Part shown: positions 44,011-52,366 of the stretch, in pieces
How the letters are laid out: each line of letters opens with the position of its first letter
How positions within the stretch are numbered: the first letter of the stretch is position 1
Assembly: GCA_049647585.1 (NCBI GenBank)
Contig: JBARXY010000004.1
Location: 248,001-312,000, forward strand
Direction: 5' to 3'
DNA: 64,000 nt
Origin: JAGQSZ01 sp049647585
Lineage (GTDB): Bacteria; Actinomycetota; Acidimicrobiia; Acidimicrobiales; Microtrichaceae
Made by a program: the position numbers and the translations under genes
Notes under the pieces: model-generated
Seen by the model: the letters and a program-made list of their open reading frames with translations, nothing else
Told to the model about the DNA's origin: nothing
The model's database searches: none

Positions 44011-44130
44011 GGCCCGGTGTGTCGCACTTCGGTGTGTCGCGACTCAGGGCGTCTGCGCTCCGAGCGTCGAGACTCAGGGCGTCTGGACTCAAAGCGTCAG
44101 GGCCCAGAGTGTCTGAACTCAAAGTGTCGC
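44011..44130. repeat. Eight-unit 15-bp minisatellite
   Basis: Eight consecutive 15-bp units from 44011 to 44130: GGCCCGGTGTGTCGC, ACTTCGGTGTGTCGC, GACTCAGGGCGTCTG, CGCTCCGAGCGTCGA, GACTCAGGGCGTCTG, GACTCAAAGCGTCAG, GGCCCAGAGTGTCTG, AACTCAAAGTGTCGC. The conserved core is a central GTGTC or GCGTC. The array fills the gap between the membrane protein gene and the cyclase gene, whose last codons overlap the final unit. No gene or hairpin function is evident. Confidence 0.85.
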
Positions 44131-45093
44131 GACGGGAGCGACTGGTGTGGACGAAGCTCCTACGAGCTTCTCCGGAGCGGCCACGAGTAGGAACGTCCAC
44201 TGTTCCTGCTCGGCACATGCCACCGACAGGTCCTCGAAGTCCCAGTTCTGCCCCTGCAAGAGTCCCATGTCACGCAATTGCGCCATGTGGACGATCAGAC
44301 AGTCGGACCAGTCGGCCTGCGTCGGGGGAAACGCCTCGTAGGCGTAGCTGTCGACGAACGCGCCGGCAACGTCGTTGCGGTGCATCCATTCGACGGAATA
44401 GGCGGAGAGGCCGGGCAGCTGAAAATCGACGCCCAGCGCGTATCGGTCACGGTCTCCCGCCCGGTAGTGACGCATCTCGCCGGTCCGGACGAGCACGACG
44501 TCGCCCGACTCGATCGTGACACCAGCCGCTTCTACGGCCTCGTCGAGGTCGTCGCCGGTGATCGAATATCCGGGCGACAACTCGTCTAGCCCGGCGACAT
44601 CCCTAAGACGGGGGATGTCGAGAAGGACTCCGCGGGTGACTATGTCGGGAAGCTTCTCGGCGCCGAGCTTTGTGGCGCCCGCAGATGCGGTGACGGTCGA
44701 GGTGGGTACCCCGTTGTACATAAGGCCGTCGTAGGAGATGTGGCTGAGGGCGTCCATGTGGGTCCCCGCGCACGTCGACATCATGACGACGTCGTCGGAA
44801 CCCTCCCAGATCCCCGGGGCGAACTGGTCGCGCTCGTTCATCGAGGTGAGCGTCAGTATCGGATTGAACCGACGGGCAGGTTGACCGATCTGAAAGCCGT
44901 CGGCTCGGAGGTCTCCCGCAAGTCCGATCCGCTTGCCCGAGCGAACCGACGCCACTCCGCGTTTTGCCGATTCGTCGGTCAGGAGGTTTCCGCATCCGAG
45001 TTCGTCGTCGTCGCCCCAACGCCCCCAATTGGAAACCTTGGAGGCGAGCTCGGTCAGGATTTCGGGGATCGCCACAGGAAGCCGGTCTCTCAA
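44119..45093 (-). CDS. Cyclase-family metal-dependent hydrolase (kynurenine-formamidase-like)
   Basis: A 324-residue protein of the PF04199 cyclase/kynurenine formamidase superfamily. The metal motif is STCAGTHMDALSHISYD (GTHxDxxxH); other conserved parts are GVLLDIPRLRDVAG, ESGDVVLVRTGEM and LSAYSVEWMHRNDVAGAFVD. Members hydrolyse amides or esters in aromatic and other catabolic routes. The start is a TTG overlapping the stop of the alcohol dehydrogenase gene (TTGA), or a GTG at about 45075; either way it is translationally coupled to that dehydrogenase, suggesting one pathway. Substrate unknown. Confidence 0.85.
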   Translation of the reverse strand: MRDRLPVAIPEILTELASKVSNWGRWGDDDELGCGNLLTDESAKRGVASVRSGKRIGLAGDLRADGFQIGQPARRFNPILTLTSMNERDQFAPGIWEGSDDVVMMSTCAGTHMDALSHISYDGLMYNGVPTSTVTASAGATKLGAEKLPDIVTRGVLLDIPRLRDVAGLDELSPGYSITGDDLDEAVEAAGVTIESGDVVLVRTGEMRHYRAGDRDRYALGVDFQLPGLSAYSVEWMHRNDVAGAFVDSYAYEAFPPTQADWSDCLIVHMAQLRDMGLLQGQNWDFEDLSVACAEQEQWTFLLVAAPEKLVGASSTPVAPVATL

Positions 45094-46175
45094 TCGAAGG
45101 TCAGTACGCCGCGGGCGAGTTTGCCCTCATGTAGCTCATCGAGCGCCAACTGGAAATCCTCGAGCGGATAGGTCTGCGAGACGAGCTCGTCCAGCTTGAG
45201 GCGTCCGGCCTGATAGAGCTTGACCATCAGGGGAATGTCGTACTGGGGACGCGCGGAGCCGTAGCGACAGCCCATGATCGTCTTGTCGTTGTACATGGTG
45301 TTGACAACGAACGACGCCTCGCTGCCCATCTTGGGAACGCCGAGCATGACCAGGGTTCCGCCCCAGTCGAGCATCTCGGTCGAGGTCTTGATCAGGGCTG
45401 TTGAACCAACGCATTCGAACACGTAGTCGACGCCGTTGGGACAGATCTCCTTGACCGCCGCTATCAGGTCGAAGTCCGGACCATCGGGGCAGATGAAATG
45501 CGTGGCTCCGAACGCCTTGGCGAACGCCTCCTTGCCGGGATTCGTGTCCACGGCGATGATCGGCAGGCCATCCGAGAGCGCGGCACCCTGGATGGCGTTG
45601 AGCCCGATCCCGCCGACCCCGATGACGACGACCGACTCGCCGTGCTGGACCTTGGCCCGGTTGAACACGGACCCGACCCCGGTCAGTACGCCACATCCGA
45701 TCAGCGATGCGGACGTGAGCGGAATGTCGTCGGGGATCTTCACGGCCTGGGTCGCCTTGACCACCGTCTCCTCGCAGAAGACGCCGAGGTTGGCGAACTG
45801 GAAGACCTTCTGTGCCGCATCGCCGTGACCGCAGGTGAACGGACGGGAGAGCTTGCCTAGCGACTGGCGACAGAAGGTCGGCTTGCCACGGTCGCACTGT
45901 GCACACTGGCCGCAGTTGCCCAGAGTGGAGAGCACCACGTGATCGCCGACAACGACGTTGGTGACGTCGGAAGCGACCTGGGTCACGACCCCGGCACCTT
46001 CGTGGCCGAGTACCACCGGCGGCGGAAACTGGATGGTGCCGTTCAGCACCGACACGTCGCTGTGGCAAAGGCCTGCGGCCTCGATCTGGACCCGCACCTC
46101 GCCCGCACGCAGGTCACGCACCTCGATGTCGGTGGCGACCGTCGCCTGCTTGCCGTCCCAAACGATGCCCTTCAT
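45090..46175 (-). CDS. Zinc-dependent alcohol dehydrogenase (MDR family)
   Basis: A 361-residue enzyme from ATG 46175 (MKGIVWDGKQATVATDIEVR). Catalytic zinc region AAGLCHSDVSVLNG with LGHEGAG, structural zinc CGQCAQCDRGKPTFC, nucleotide motif VVVIGVGGIGLNAIQGAAL. It resembles the actinobacterial NDMA-type or general class III-like MDR dehydrogenases but is shorter than the 12207 enzyme. It heads a two-gene unit with the cyclase-family hydrolase. The open frame upstream (to 46610) runs through hairpin B and is non-coding. Confidence 0.88.
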   Translation of the reverse strand: MKGIVWDGKQATVATDIEVRDLRAGEVRVQIEAAGLCHSDVSVLNGTIQFPPPVVLGHEGAGVVTQVASDVTNVVVGDHVVLSTLGNCGQCAQCDRGKPTFCRQSLGKLSRPFTCGHGDAAQKVFQFANLGVFCEETVVKATQAVKIPDDIPLTSASLIGCGVLTGVGSVFNRAKVQHGESVVVIGVGGIGLNAIQGAALSDGLPIIAVDTNPGKEAFAKAFGATHFICPDGPDFDLIAAVKEICPNGVDYVFECVGSTALIKTSTEMLDWGGTLVMLGVPKMGSEASFVVNTMYNDKTIMGCRYGSARPQYDIPLMVKLYQAGRLKLDELVSQTYPLEDFQLALDELHEGKLARGVLTFD

Positions 46176-46347
46176 GGCTCTCTCATTCGTCCATGGCACA
46201 TCCGGGGATGGCCGATTCGTGCAGTGACGCCTCACCCTCTCGGACAGAGAAGCATGACCATCGACATACCGGTGACAGCGTGGGACAACCGTAGTCCGAC
46301 TGGAACATGTTCTCGTCAGCGGACCGCTCACGATCACCCCCACCCCC

Positions 46348-46397
46348 GTTTTGTTCTGCCAGACGGTCGCTGGAGCGACCAGTCCGCAGAACAAAAC
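46348..46397. repeat. Inverted repeat hairpin B, upstream side of the AbiEi-like gene
   Basis: Arms 46348-46370 and 46375-46397 around the loop TGGA. The outer 12 bp (GTTTTGTTCTGC / GCAGAACAAAAC) and inner 6 bp (GGTCGC / GCGACC) pair perfectly, with about five mismatches between. It belongs with hairpin A (12021) and C (47415). It lies in the divergent gap 46176-46463, between the alcohol dehydrogenase and the AbiEi-like gene; nothing else is recognisable there. Confidence 0.85.
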
Positions 46398-46463
46398 CCG
46401 GTGGGTGGCCGGAGAGCACTGCCCCTTCTCCTGAACTCGGTCGCCAGCGAAGAATCGATCGCC

Positions 46464-47369
46464 ATGGACAGCCACATGACAGAACTGGCACGGGTGCAGC
46501 ATGGGGTTCTCACGCGCACCCAGCTGCGTGAGGGCGGCATGTCGCGAGCAAAGCTCCGACATCTCATCAATCGTGGGTGGCTGATCCCAGTGACGGCCGA
46601 GGTGCTCCATCTAGTCGGCGCACCCGCAAGCCGCGGGCAGTCCACCATGACAGCGGTGCTGGATGCGGGGCCGAGCGCTGTGCTTTCTTACCGTTCAGGC
46701 GCTTCCTGGTGGAGGGTCAGCGGGTGCCAGCTCAAACCCATCGAGGTAGCTCGGAAATGCAGGTCACGTCGCGGCAGTGACCTGGCGAGAATCCACACAG
46801 TCAGACTGTTGCCCGAGCGATGGACCACAGTGCTCGACGGCATACCCATCGCCCGGCCCGAGTTCGTAGCGCTTCACCTGTTCGCCACATGCCACTTCGA
46901 ACAGGCCGAACGATGGGTCGAGAGGTTGTGGTCACTTCGCCTGCTCGACTCCAGATCGCTGTTCAGCTTTCTCGCCGAGCTGGGTCGCAGCGGACGGAAT
47001 GGCACCGCACCACTCCGTCGATACCTCGACGATCGTGGCCACGACTATGTCCCTCCCGCCAGCAATGTCGAAGCTCGGACTCTGCAGATCCTGCAGGCGG
47101 CAGGTATCGACATGCGTTGTCAGGTAGACATCGGTGGAGAGAGCTGGACCGGACGAGTCGACTTCTACGACGACAACCGAAGGGTCGTGCTGGAAGTCCA
47201 GAGCGAGATGTACCACACCGCTCTTGTCGATCGGATTGCCGACCGGGACCGCCTTGACAAGCTCCGATCCAACGGAGTGATTGTCGTCGAGGCCACCGAT
47301 ACCGAGGTCTTCCACCGACCTTGGGAGGTAGTCCAAAGAGTGAAGGTCGCGTTTGAGGCAGGCTCATGA
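46464..47369 (+). CDS. AbiEi-like N-terminal domain / DUF559-like endonuclease-fold protein
   Basis: A protein of 301 residues from ATG 46464 (MDSHMTELARVQHGVLTRTQ). The N-terminal winged-helix part (VLTRTQLREGGMSRAKLRHL) matches the type IV toxin-antitoxin AbiEi antitoxin domain. The C-terminal part GRVDFYDDNRRVVLEVQSEMYH, with spacing D-x(n)-E-x-Q, matches a DUF559/Vsr-like endonuclease fold. Such proteins are common in actinobacteria and have no proven function; no AbiEii toxin is next to it. The gene is bracketed by two hairpins of the same repeat family (46348 and 47415). ATG 46476 is an alternative start. Confidence 0.8.
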   Translation: MDSHMTELARVQHGVLTRTQLREGGMSRAKLRHLINRGWLIPVTAEVLHLVGAPASRGQSTMTAVLDAGPSAVLSYRSGASWWRVSGCQLKPIEVARKCRSRRGSDLARIHTVRLLPERWTTVLDGIPIARPEFVALHLFATCHFEQAERWVERLWSLRLLDSRSLFSFLAELGRSGRNGTAPLRRYLDDRGHDYVPPASNVEARTLQILQAAGIDMRCQVDIGGESWTGRVDFYDDNRRVVLEVQSEMYHTALVDRIADRDRLDKLRSNGVIVVEATDTEVFHRPWEVVQRVKVAFEAGS

Positions 47370-47414
47370 TGCACGAAAGCGCGCTATCACAGCGCCTCCT
47401 CACCCCGACCGGAC

Positions 47415-47464
47415 GTTTTGTTCTGCGAAGTGGTTGCTCTGGCAGCCATTTGGCAGAACAAAAC
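47415..47464. repeat. Inverted repeat hairpin C, downstream side of the AbiEi-like gene
   Basis: Arms 47415-47437 and 47442-47464, loop TCTG, with 20 of 23 positions matching. The outer 12 bp (GTTTTGTTCTGC / GCAGAACAAAAC) are identical to hairpin B; the inner part GAAGTGGTTGC / GCAGCCATTTG has three differences. It lies between the convergent AbiEi-like and aldehyde dehydrogenase genes. The T-run is on the wrong side for an intrinsic terminator in either direction. Confidence 0.87.
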
Positions 47465-47504
47465 CGGATTGTGACGTGAGCGGAGCGGAGCGGATTGGCC
47501 TGGC

Positions 47505-48965
47505 TCAGCCGGGCCAGACGATCGATTGCAGTTCCGAATACGCGTAGAGACCGAAGTCGCCGCCGTCGCGCCCGACACCGGACTGCTTGAAGCCACCGAA
47601 GGGAGCTTCATGGTTTCGCTGCAAGGTGTTGATACCGACGTTGCCGGAACGGAGTCGCTTGGCGACCTCCCAGGCGCGCCCGGTGTCTTTGGAGAACACG
47701 TAGCTATAGAGGCCGTAGTCGCTGTCATTGGCGATCGAGATCGCTTCGTCCTCGTCATCGAAGGGAACCACCACGACCACGGGGCCGAAGAGTTCTTCGC
47801 GGACCGGTGTCATCTGGTTCGTGCATTCGACCAGCAGCGTCGGCGCGACGTAGAAGCCGGTCTCCATGTCGGGACGCTCGCCTCCGGCCGCAATTTGGGC
47901 CCCTTCTGCGACACCAGTCGCGATGTAGTCCTCGATGCGCGCTCGGTGGGCTGCTGAGATGACCGGACCGACGATCGTGTCGCGCTCCAGCGGGTCACCG
48001 ACCTTCAGGTGTCCGATCGCCTTGGTCAGTCCCCCTACCAGATGGTCATAGACAGAGCGGTGGACGATCACACGGGTAGGCGAGGTGCAGATCTGGCCCG
48101 AATGGAAGCCCCAGACCGACGAGATACCGCCGATCGCAGCCTTCAGGTCGGCATCCTCGAACACGATGCATGCGCCCTTGCCGCCGAGTTCCATCAGCTG
48201 GCGCTTCATCTGGGACCCGGCAACCGCCCCGATGCTCTGGCCCACGCCGGTCGATCCGGTGAAGGACACCATGTCTGTCAGTGGATGCTCAACGACGGCC
48301 TGCGATGGAGCGATGTCGTTGCCGGTGACGACGTTCACCACGCCGGGCGGGAAGCCGGCCTCGTTCATCAACTCGACCATGCGGATCACGCCGAGCGGGT
48401 CCTGGGGAGCCGGTTTGACCACGACGGTGTTTCCCATCGCCAGGGCGGGGCCGATCTTGCCGGCCATGTTGGTCATCGGGAAGTTGTAGGAAGTGATGCA
48501 CGTGACGACACCGACCGGCGCACGATGTCCGACGCCGGAGATCAGGCCGCCGGGCGCCAGGGCGGTCGTCGGCATTACCGCCGGTTCCAGAGGAATGATG
48601 CGACTCTTGAGCGCACCCGATGCGTAACGACGCAACCGGGCGCTCGCCTGGGGGAACTGCATCGTCTTGGTGATGCCCATCGTTGCCCCGGTCTCGGCCT
48701 GGAGGATCGGAACGATCTCATCTCGGTGCGCGTCGATCAGATCGGCCGCACGGGTCAACAACGCGCTGCGCTCTTCGGGCGTGGTGCGGGACCAGGAGTC
48801 GAAGGCTCCAGCGGCGGCTTCGACGGCGGCGTTGGCCTGCTCGACGGAGGCTTCGGGCGCACGGCCCGCAACCTGCTCGGTCGCCGGGTTGATGATGTCG
48901 TAGGTGCCGGCTGCGCCTTCGACGGATTCACCACCGATCGTCAGGCGGTAGGTCGAGTCAGACAT
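47505..48965 (-). CDS. Aldehyde dehydrogenase (NAD(P)+, ALDH superfamily)
   Basis: A protein of 486 residues from ATG 48965, preceded by AAGGACCAACTC. The catalytic Cys is in HSGQICTSPTRVIV, the general base Glu in QLMELGGKGACIV, and the cofactor segment is SYNFPMTNMAGKIGPALAMG. The C-terminus EAPFGGFKQSGVGRDGG is standard. It oxidises an aldehyde to an acid; the tryptic pattern is of the benzaldehyde/vanillin or succinate-semialdehyde group, not resolved. The frame upstream to 49034 is not needed. It could act after the alcohol dehydrogenase at 45090, but the two are not adjacent. Confidence 0.92.
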   Translation of the reverse strand: MSDSTYRLTIGGESVEGAAGTYDIINPATEQVAGRAPEASVEQANAAVEAAAGAFDSWSRTTPEERSALLTRAADLIDAHRDEIVPILQAETGATMGITKTMQFPQASARLRRYASGALKSRIIPLEPAVMPTTALAPGGLISGVGHRAPVGVVTCITSYNFPMTNMAGKIGPALAMGNTVVVKPAPQDPLGVIRMVELMNEAGFPPGVVNVVTGNDIAPSQAVVEHPLTDMVSFTGSTGVGQSIGAVAGSQMKRQLMELGGKGACIVFEDADLKAAIGGISSVWGFHSGQICTSPTRVIVHRSVYDHLVGGLTKAIGHLKVGDPLERDTIVGPVISAAHRARIEDYIATGVAEGAQIAAGGERPDMETGFYVAPTLLVECTNQMTPVREELFGPVVVVVPFDDEDEAISIANDSDYGLYSYVFSKDTGRAWEVAKRLRSGNVGINTLQRNHEAPFGGFKQSGVGRDGGDFGLYAYSELQSIVWPG

Positions 48966-49084
48966 GAGTTGGTCCTTGGGATTTTGATGGTCGAACGCCG
49001 CTAGATCGCGAGCGCTGGCGAGCAGTGCGGACAACGAGCAATTGAGTAGCGAGTTTTGGTGATTCCAGCCCGTCGATCTCTGGG

Positions 49085-50320
49085 TCAGGGCTCCATGTCG
49101 AGACCGAGCATTTCGATCGCGTTGCCCCGCATGAGCTTGCGCACGATGCTCGGCTCAAGGTGACCCATCAGCTTGTGGGCGGTCTCACGCGAGTGGGGCC
49201 AGGTGCTGTCGGAGTGGGGGTAGTCGGTCTCGAAACAGATGTTGTTGACGCCGACCTTCGTGAGGTTGTCGAGGCCGTACTCGTCGTCGAAGAAGCACCC
49301 GTACATCTGGCGGTAGTAGTACGTCGACGGTGGCTCTGGAACCTTGTCGCCGAAACCACCCCACGCCCTGTTGTCCTCCCAGACCTTGTCGGCCCGTTCA
49401 AGGATGTAGGGAATCCATCCGATCTGCCCTTCTGAATAGGCGAGCTTCAGCGTGGGCAAACGGGCCAGCCAACCGGAGAAGAGCCAGTCGGTCATCGAAC
49501 TCATCGCATTACCGAACGTCAACGTGGAGCCGACCGCAGCCGGGGCGTCTGTCGACGTCGAGGGCATCTTCGAACTTGAACCGATGTGCATGTTGATCAC
49601 GGTGCCCGTCTCGGCGCACGCACGGAACAGCGGTTCCCAGTAGTCGGTATGGATCGAGGGCAGATCCAGATATGGCGGGATCTCGCTGAAGCAGACTGCC
49701 CGGACTCCACGTTCCGCGTTCCGCCTTACCTCAGCTGCGGCGAGTTCGGCGTCCCACAACTGGATGATGATCAGGGGAATGAGGCGCCCGTTGGAATCGC
49801 CACACCACTCCTCGACCATCCAGTCGTTGTAGGCCTTCACGCACAGGTCGGACAGGTCCTTGTCCTGGGCCTCCATGAAGGTCTGCCCGCAGAACCGGGG
49901 GAAGGACGGGAAGCACATCTGGGCCTCGGTCCAGTTGGCGTCCATATCCTCAATGCGGGCCTTGGGGTCCCAACAGCCCTTGCGCATCTCTTCGTACGTG
50001 ATACCAACGACCTTGACCTCGTCGCGATCGAAACCTGCGGCCGCCGAAAGTCTGGTCTGGGGAATCTTTTTGTCCTCGTAGAGCCACCAGTCGCAGAGCG
50101 CTCCGTCTTCGTCGGGCTCGTAGGAGAAAACGCCACCCACGAAGTTCATGTTGCCGCGCTCCTGAATAGTTCGCGGCCAGACATCGCTGTACTTCGACGG
50201 CAGGCGGTCGGTCCAAACGTTCGGAGGTTCGATCACGTGGTCGTCGATCGAGATGATCTTGGGAATCTCGTCGAGAGGTGTGCCCGGACTTCCCTGATCT
50301 CTTCCCTGCTCTGCGCTCAT
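49085..50320 (-). CDS. Amidohydrolase family protein (Amidohydro_2)
   Basis: A 411-residue TIM-barrel hydrolase. The start of the barrel IPKIISIDDHVIEPPNVW has the D-x-H-x-x-E type metal motif, and later segments include SEGQIGWIPYILERAD and NNICFETDYPHSDSTWP, where the Asp of ETDYPHSD is the final metal ligand. So unlike the 31937 protein it keeps its metal site. Substrates in this family include decarboxylation of aromatic acids and hydrolysis of lactones or amides. A palindrome shared with two other units lies 20 bp upstream of the start (50341). Confidence 0.87.
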   Translation of the reverse strand: MSAEQGRDQGSPGTPLDEIPKIISIDDHVIEPPNVWTDRLPSKYSDVWPRTIQERGNMNFVGGVFSYEPDEDGALCDWWLYEDKKIPQTRLSAAAGFDRDEVKVVGITYEEMRKGCWDPKARIEDMDANWTEAQMCFPSFPRFCGQTFMEAQDKDLSDLCVKAYNDWMVEEWCGDSNGRLIPLIIIQLWDAELAAAEVRRNAERGVRAVCFSEIPPYLDLPSIHTDYWEPLFRACAETGTVINMHIGSSSKMPSTSTDAPAAVGSTLTFGNAMSSMTDWLFSGWLARLPTLKLAYSEGQIGWIPYILERADKVWEDNRAWGGFGDKVPEPPSTYYYRQMYGCFFDDEYGLDNLTKVGVNNICFETDYPHSDSTWPHSRETAHKLMGHLEPSIVRKLMRGNAIEMLGLDMEP

Positions 50321-50340
50321 GAACCGATCGTAACCCCGAA

Positions 50341-50357
50341 TCTGACGACCTGTCAGG
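50341..50357. promoter_or_regulatory. Operator candidate TCTGAC-N5-GTCAGG
   Basis: TCTGACGACCTGTCAGG has the same core as the sites at 40274 and 61760, with one change in the last base. It lies 21 bases upstream of the amidohydrolase start at 50320, a position where bound repressor would block transcription. Confidence 0.6.
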
Positions 50358-50375
50358 CCGATACTGAAACAGGTT

Positions 50376-50834
50376 CTAGCCCTGTATCAGGAGCCATACA
50401 ACCAGCACTGAGTTCCAGATGACGACAGCTAGGTAGAGCCCGGCAACTGTCGCAGCCGCCCGGTCAGCTCGGCGGGACTCGGTAGGACAGAAAAACAGAA
50501 GCAGACCGGCCGAGGCGGCGAAGAGCGTCTTGACCCCGAGGGGAGCGGCCGTGCCCTCCATCAATCCGCTCATCAGAGGATTGCCTTCGAGACCTCCAAG
50601 ATGCAGGATCGCCTTGGTCAACAACACATCACAGATGTTGAGGACGACGAGCGCAGCTGCGATCTGCATTCGAACTGCTGAAACGGACACGTTGAAAAGC
50701 GGAAGCTGAAACGTCCGCGCTTCGGCGCGCTCGGGCCTTTCAATCGGTTCGGTACCAGCAATCTCGACAGAACGGCCCCAGCCGCTGTCCCGCCATACGC
50801 CCATCATCGCCTCCAGCCCGCCGCCGCGGTTCAT
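50376..50834 (-). CDS. Small integral membrane protein, DUF5658-like
   Basis: A 152-residue protein with a soluble N-terminal part (about 1-50) and three or four membrane segments: RMQIAAALVVLNICDVLLTK, LGVKTLFAASAGLLLFF, and VAGLYLAVVIWNSVLVVWLL. The loop GGLEGNPLM after the first helix is the hallmark of DUF5658-type proteins. The first Met is at 50834; Met10 or Met11 are possible starts. Function unknown. It lies 18 bp downstream of nothing obvious and is followed by a 19-bp gap to the operator at 50341. Confidence 0.72.
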   Translation of the reverse strand: MNRGGGLEAMMGVWRDSGWGRSVEIAGTEPIERPERAEARTFQLPLFNVSVSAVRMQIAAALVVLNICDVLLTKAILHLGGLEGNPLMSGLMEGTAAPLGVKTLFAASAGLLLFFCPTESRRADRAAATVAGLYLAVVIWNSVLVVWLLIQG

Positions 50835-50898
50835 GCGTCACAAGGCTTATCAGAAAGGCTTCTCTGCCGCACCGCCACCTGCTGGGTAAATGCCCTCC

Positions 50899-51840
50899 TC
50901 AAACACCTCCGGCCGCGGACCCTCCGGCCGCGGACCCGCCGCTCGGCATCCCGCCGCTCAGCAATCCGCCGCTCAGCAATCCGCCGAGCACCGAGTCCAT
51001 CTGCAGTGAGGTGAGCGTCGACCCTCCGTCGATTACGAGGTTCTGGCCCGTCATGTAACTGGCGCGTTCGGAAAGCAGAAATGCGGCAAGGTCGGCGACT
51101 TCTTCCGCAGTGCCGGGCCGGGCCAACGGGGTGCCGGCTTCAATCGCGTCAAGAGACTGCGGGTCGGCGGCCAACATCTCATTTAGAGGCGTTCTGATGA
51201 AGCCCGGCGAGATGCAGTTGACCCGGATATCGGGGGCCCACTCCAAGGCCCCGGACTGCGAAAGCGCTATGACAGCAGCCTTTGCCGCCGAGTACGGAGC
51301 TTCGCCCCTCGTCGGACGTACTGCTGAAACGCTCGCGATATTGACGATCGAGCCGCCCCCGGCCTGCCGAATCAGAGGTGCAGCAGAGCGCATTCCGAAA
51401 TAGGTTCCCAGCAGATTCACACGAACGATCAGATCGATCTCGCGGTCGGTGTAATCCTCAAACGGCTTCAGGTTGCCGACGCCAGCGTTGTTGACAAGAC
51501 CCCTCAGGCCGCCAAGTTCTGCCGCACCTCGCTCCAACTCCGCGCCAAGAGATGCGCTGTCACCGACATCGGCCACCAACGCGACACCACCAACTGCATC
51601 GGCAACAGCGCCCGCTCGGTCGTCTCGACGATCCAGCACCCCGACCCGGATGCCATCCGAGGCAAGACGCTCGCAGATCGCCCGGCCTATGCCGGAGCCG
51701 CCGCCGGTGACGATCACGCCGCCTAGCGGCTCCCTTGAGGACGCTCCGCCGCCCTGCGTGTCCGAGTCCCCCGCCGTGTCCCCACCTTCATTCGCATCCG
51801 GATTCGCATCCGAATCCGCAACCGACGCTCGGCCGCTCAC
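50899..51840 (-). CDS. Short-chain dehydrogenase/reductase with flexible N- and C-terminal tails
   Basis: A protein of 313 residues. The core has VIVTGGGSGIGRAICERLAS, VADVGDSASL, LVNNAGVGN, SIVNIASVSA and the catalytic APYSAAKAAVIAL (YxxxK). The start is a GTG at 51840 overlapping the EthD stop by four bases (GTGA), which is why I did not use the far longer frame to 52008. The first 30 residues are Asp/Asn/Gly-rich (DSDANPDANEGGDTAGDSD) and the last 30 are repeats of SGGLL and SAAGG (GGLLSGGLLSGGMPSGGSAA). Such tails are unusual for an SDR. It probably oxidises or reduces the same pathway compound the EthD protein handles. Confidence 0.8.
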   Translation of the reverse strand: MSGRASVADSDANPDANEGGDTAGDSDTQGGGASSREPLGGVIVTGGGSGIGRAICERLASDGIRVGVLDRRDDRAGAVADAVGGVALVADVGDSASLGAELERGAAELGGLRGLVNNAGVGNLKPFEDYTDREIDLIVRVNLLGTYFGMRSAAPLIRQAGGGSIVNIASVSAVRPTRGEAPYSAAKAAVIALSQSGALEWAPDIRVNCISPGFIRTPLNEMLAADPQSLDAIEAGTPLARPGTAEEVADLAAFLLSERASYMTGQNLVIDGGSTLTSLQMDSVLGGLLSGGLLSGGMPSGGSAAGGSAAGGV

Positions 51841-52208
51841 TTGTCGGCCATCAATCGCTGTGATCCGTCGATCACCACGTGAGGCTCCTCGGTGATGACG
51901 AATTCGACCCGGTCCATGTCCAACATCCGTTTCTCGTCCGGCGCGATCAGCTCTGCATATGCAGGCTCGGAAATGAATCCCACGAAGTCGTCGATGGAAT
52001 TGAACCATTGGACGGCTACCCCATCCACACCCTCGCTACCCGAGATCTGTTCGGGGCGATGTCGAACATGTTGCTCGTAACGAACGATATGTCGAGCAAG
52101 CGTCGGCTCGTCCCGAATGAGGGGGCCGTGTTTCTCGCGCCAGTGGGTCACGAACTCCTGGAAACTCAACTCCGGATTGCGCCTCAAAAATGCGAAGAGC
52201 TTGACCAT
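51837..52208 (-). CDS. EthD-like small protein
   Basis: A protein of 123 residues from ATG 52208, preceded by AAAGGGGGATGC. VKLFAFLRRNPELSFQEFVT and HWREKHGPLIRDEPTL, with HxxxHGP-type spacing, match the EthD domain (dimeric alpha-beta barrel). These small proteins assist or carry out steps in ether, polyketide and aromatic degradation. It is translationally coupled to the SDR gene (GTGA overlap). The upstream reading frame to 52379 overlaps the divergent cNMP gene and is not used. Confidence 0.82.
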   Translation of the reverse strand: MVKLFAFLRRNPELSFQEFVTHWREKHGPLIRDEPTLARHIVRYEQHVRHRPEQISGSEGVDGVAVQWFNSIDDFVGFISEPAYAELIAPDEKRMLDMDRVEFVITEEPHVVIDGSQRLMADK

Positions 52209-52366
52209 GCATCCCCCTTTTGTGGTGGCCATGCGGCCGGCGTGCAGCGACTCACACTGAGCGTGGCAATAGTTACAGGCTCGGCCACCCTCACGTGGCA
52301 ACTTCACTTCACAAGTCGCCAGAAGTGGACTGCAACCACAGGAAAAGGCCGATATTGTCGAGCGGC

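Noticed and set aside
44011..44130. CRISPR array
   Set aside because: The units are contiguous 15-mers without spacers, and no cas gene is present.
48009..49004. Plus-strand frame opposite the aldehyde dehydrogenase
   Set aside because: The minus-strand enzyme is complete with its catalytic Cys and Glu; the opposite frame has no recognisable domain.
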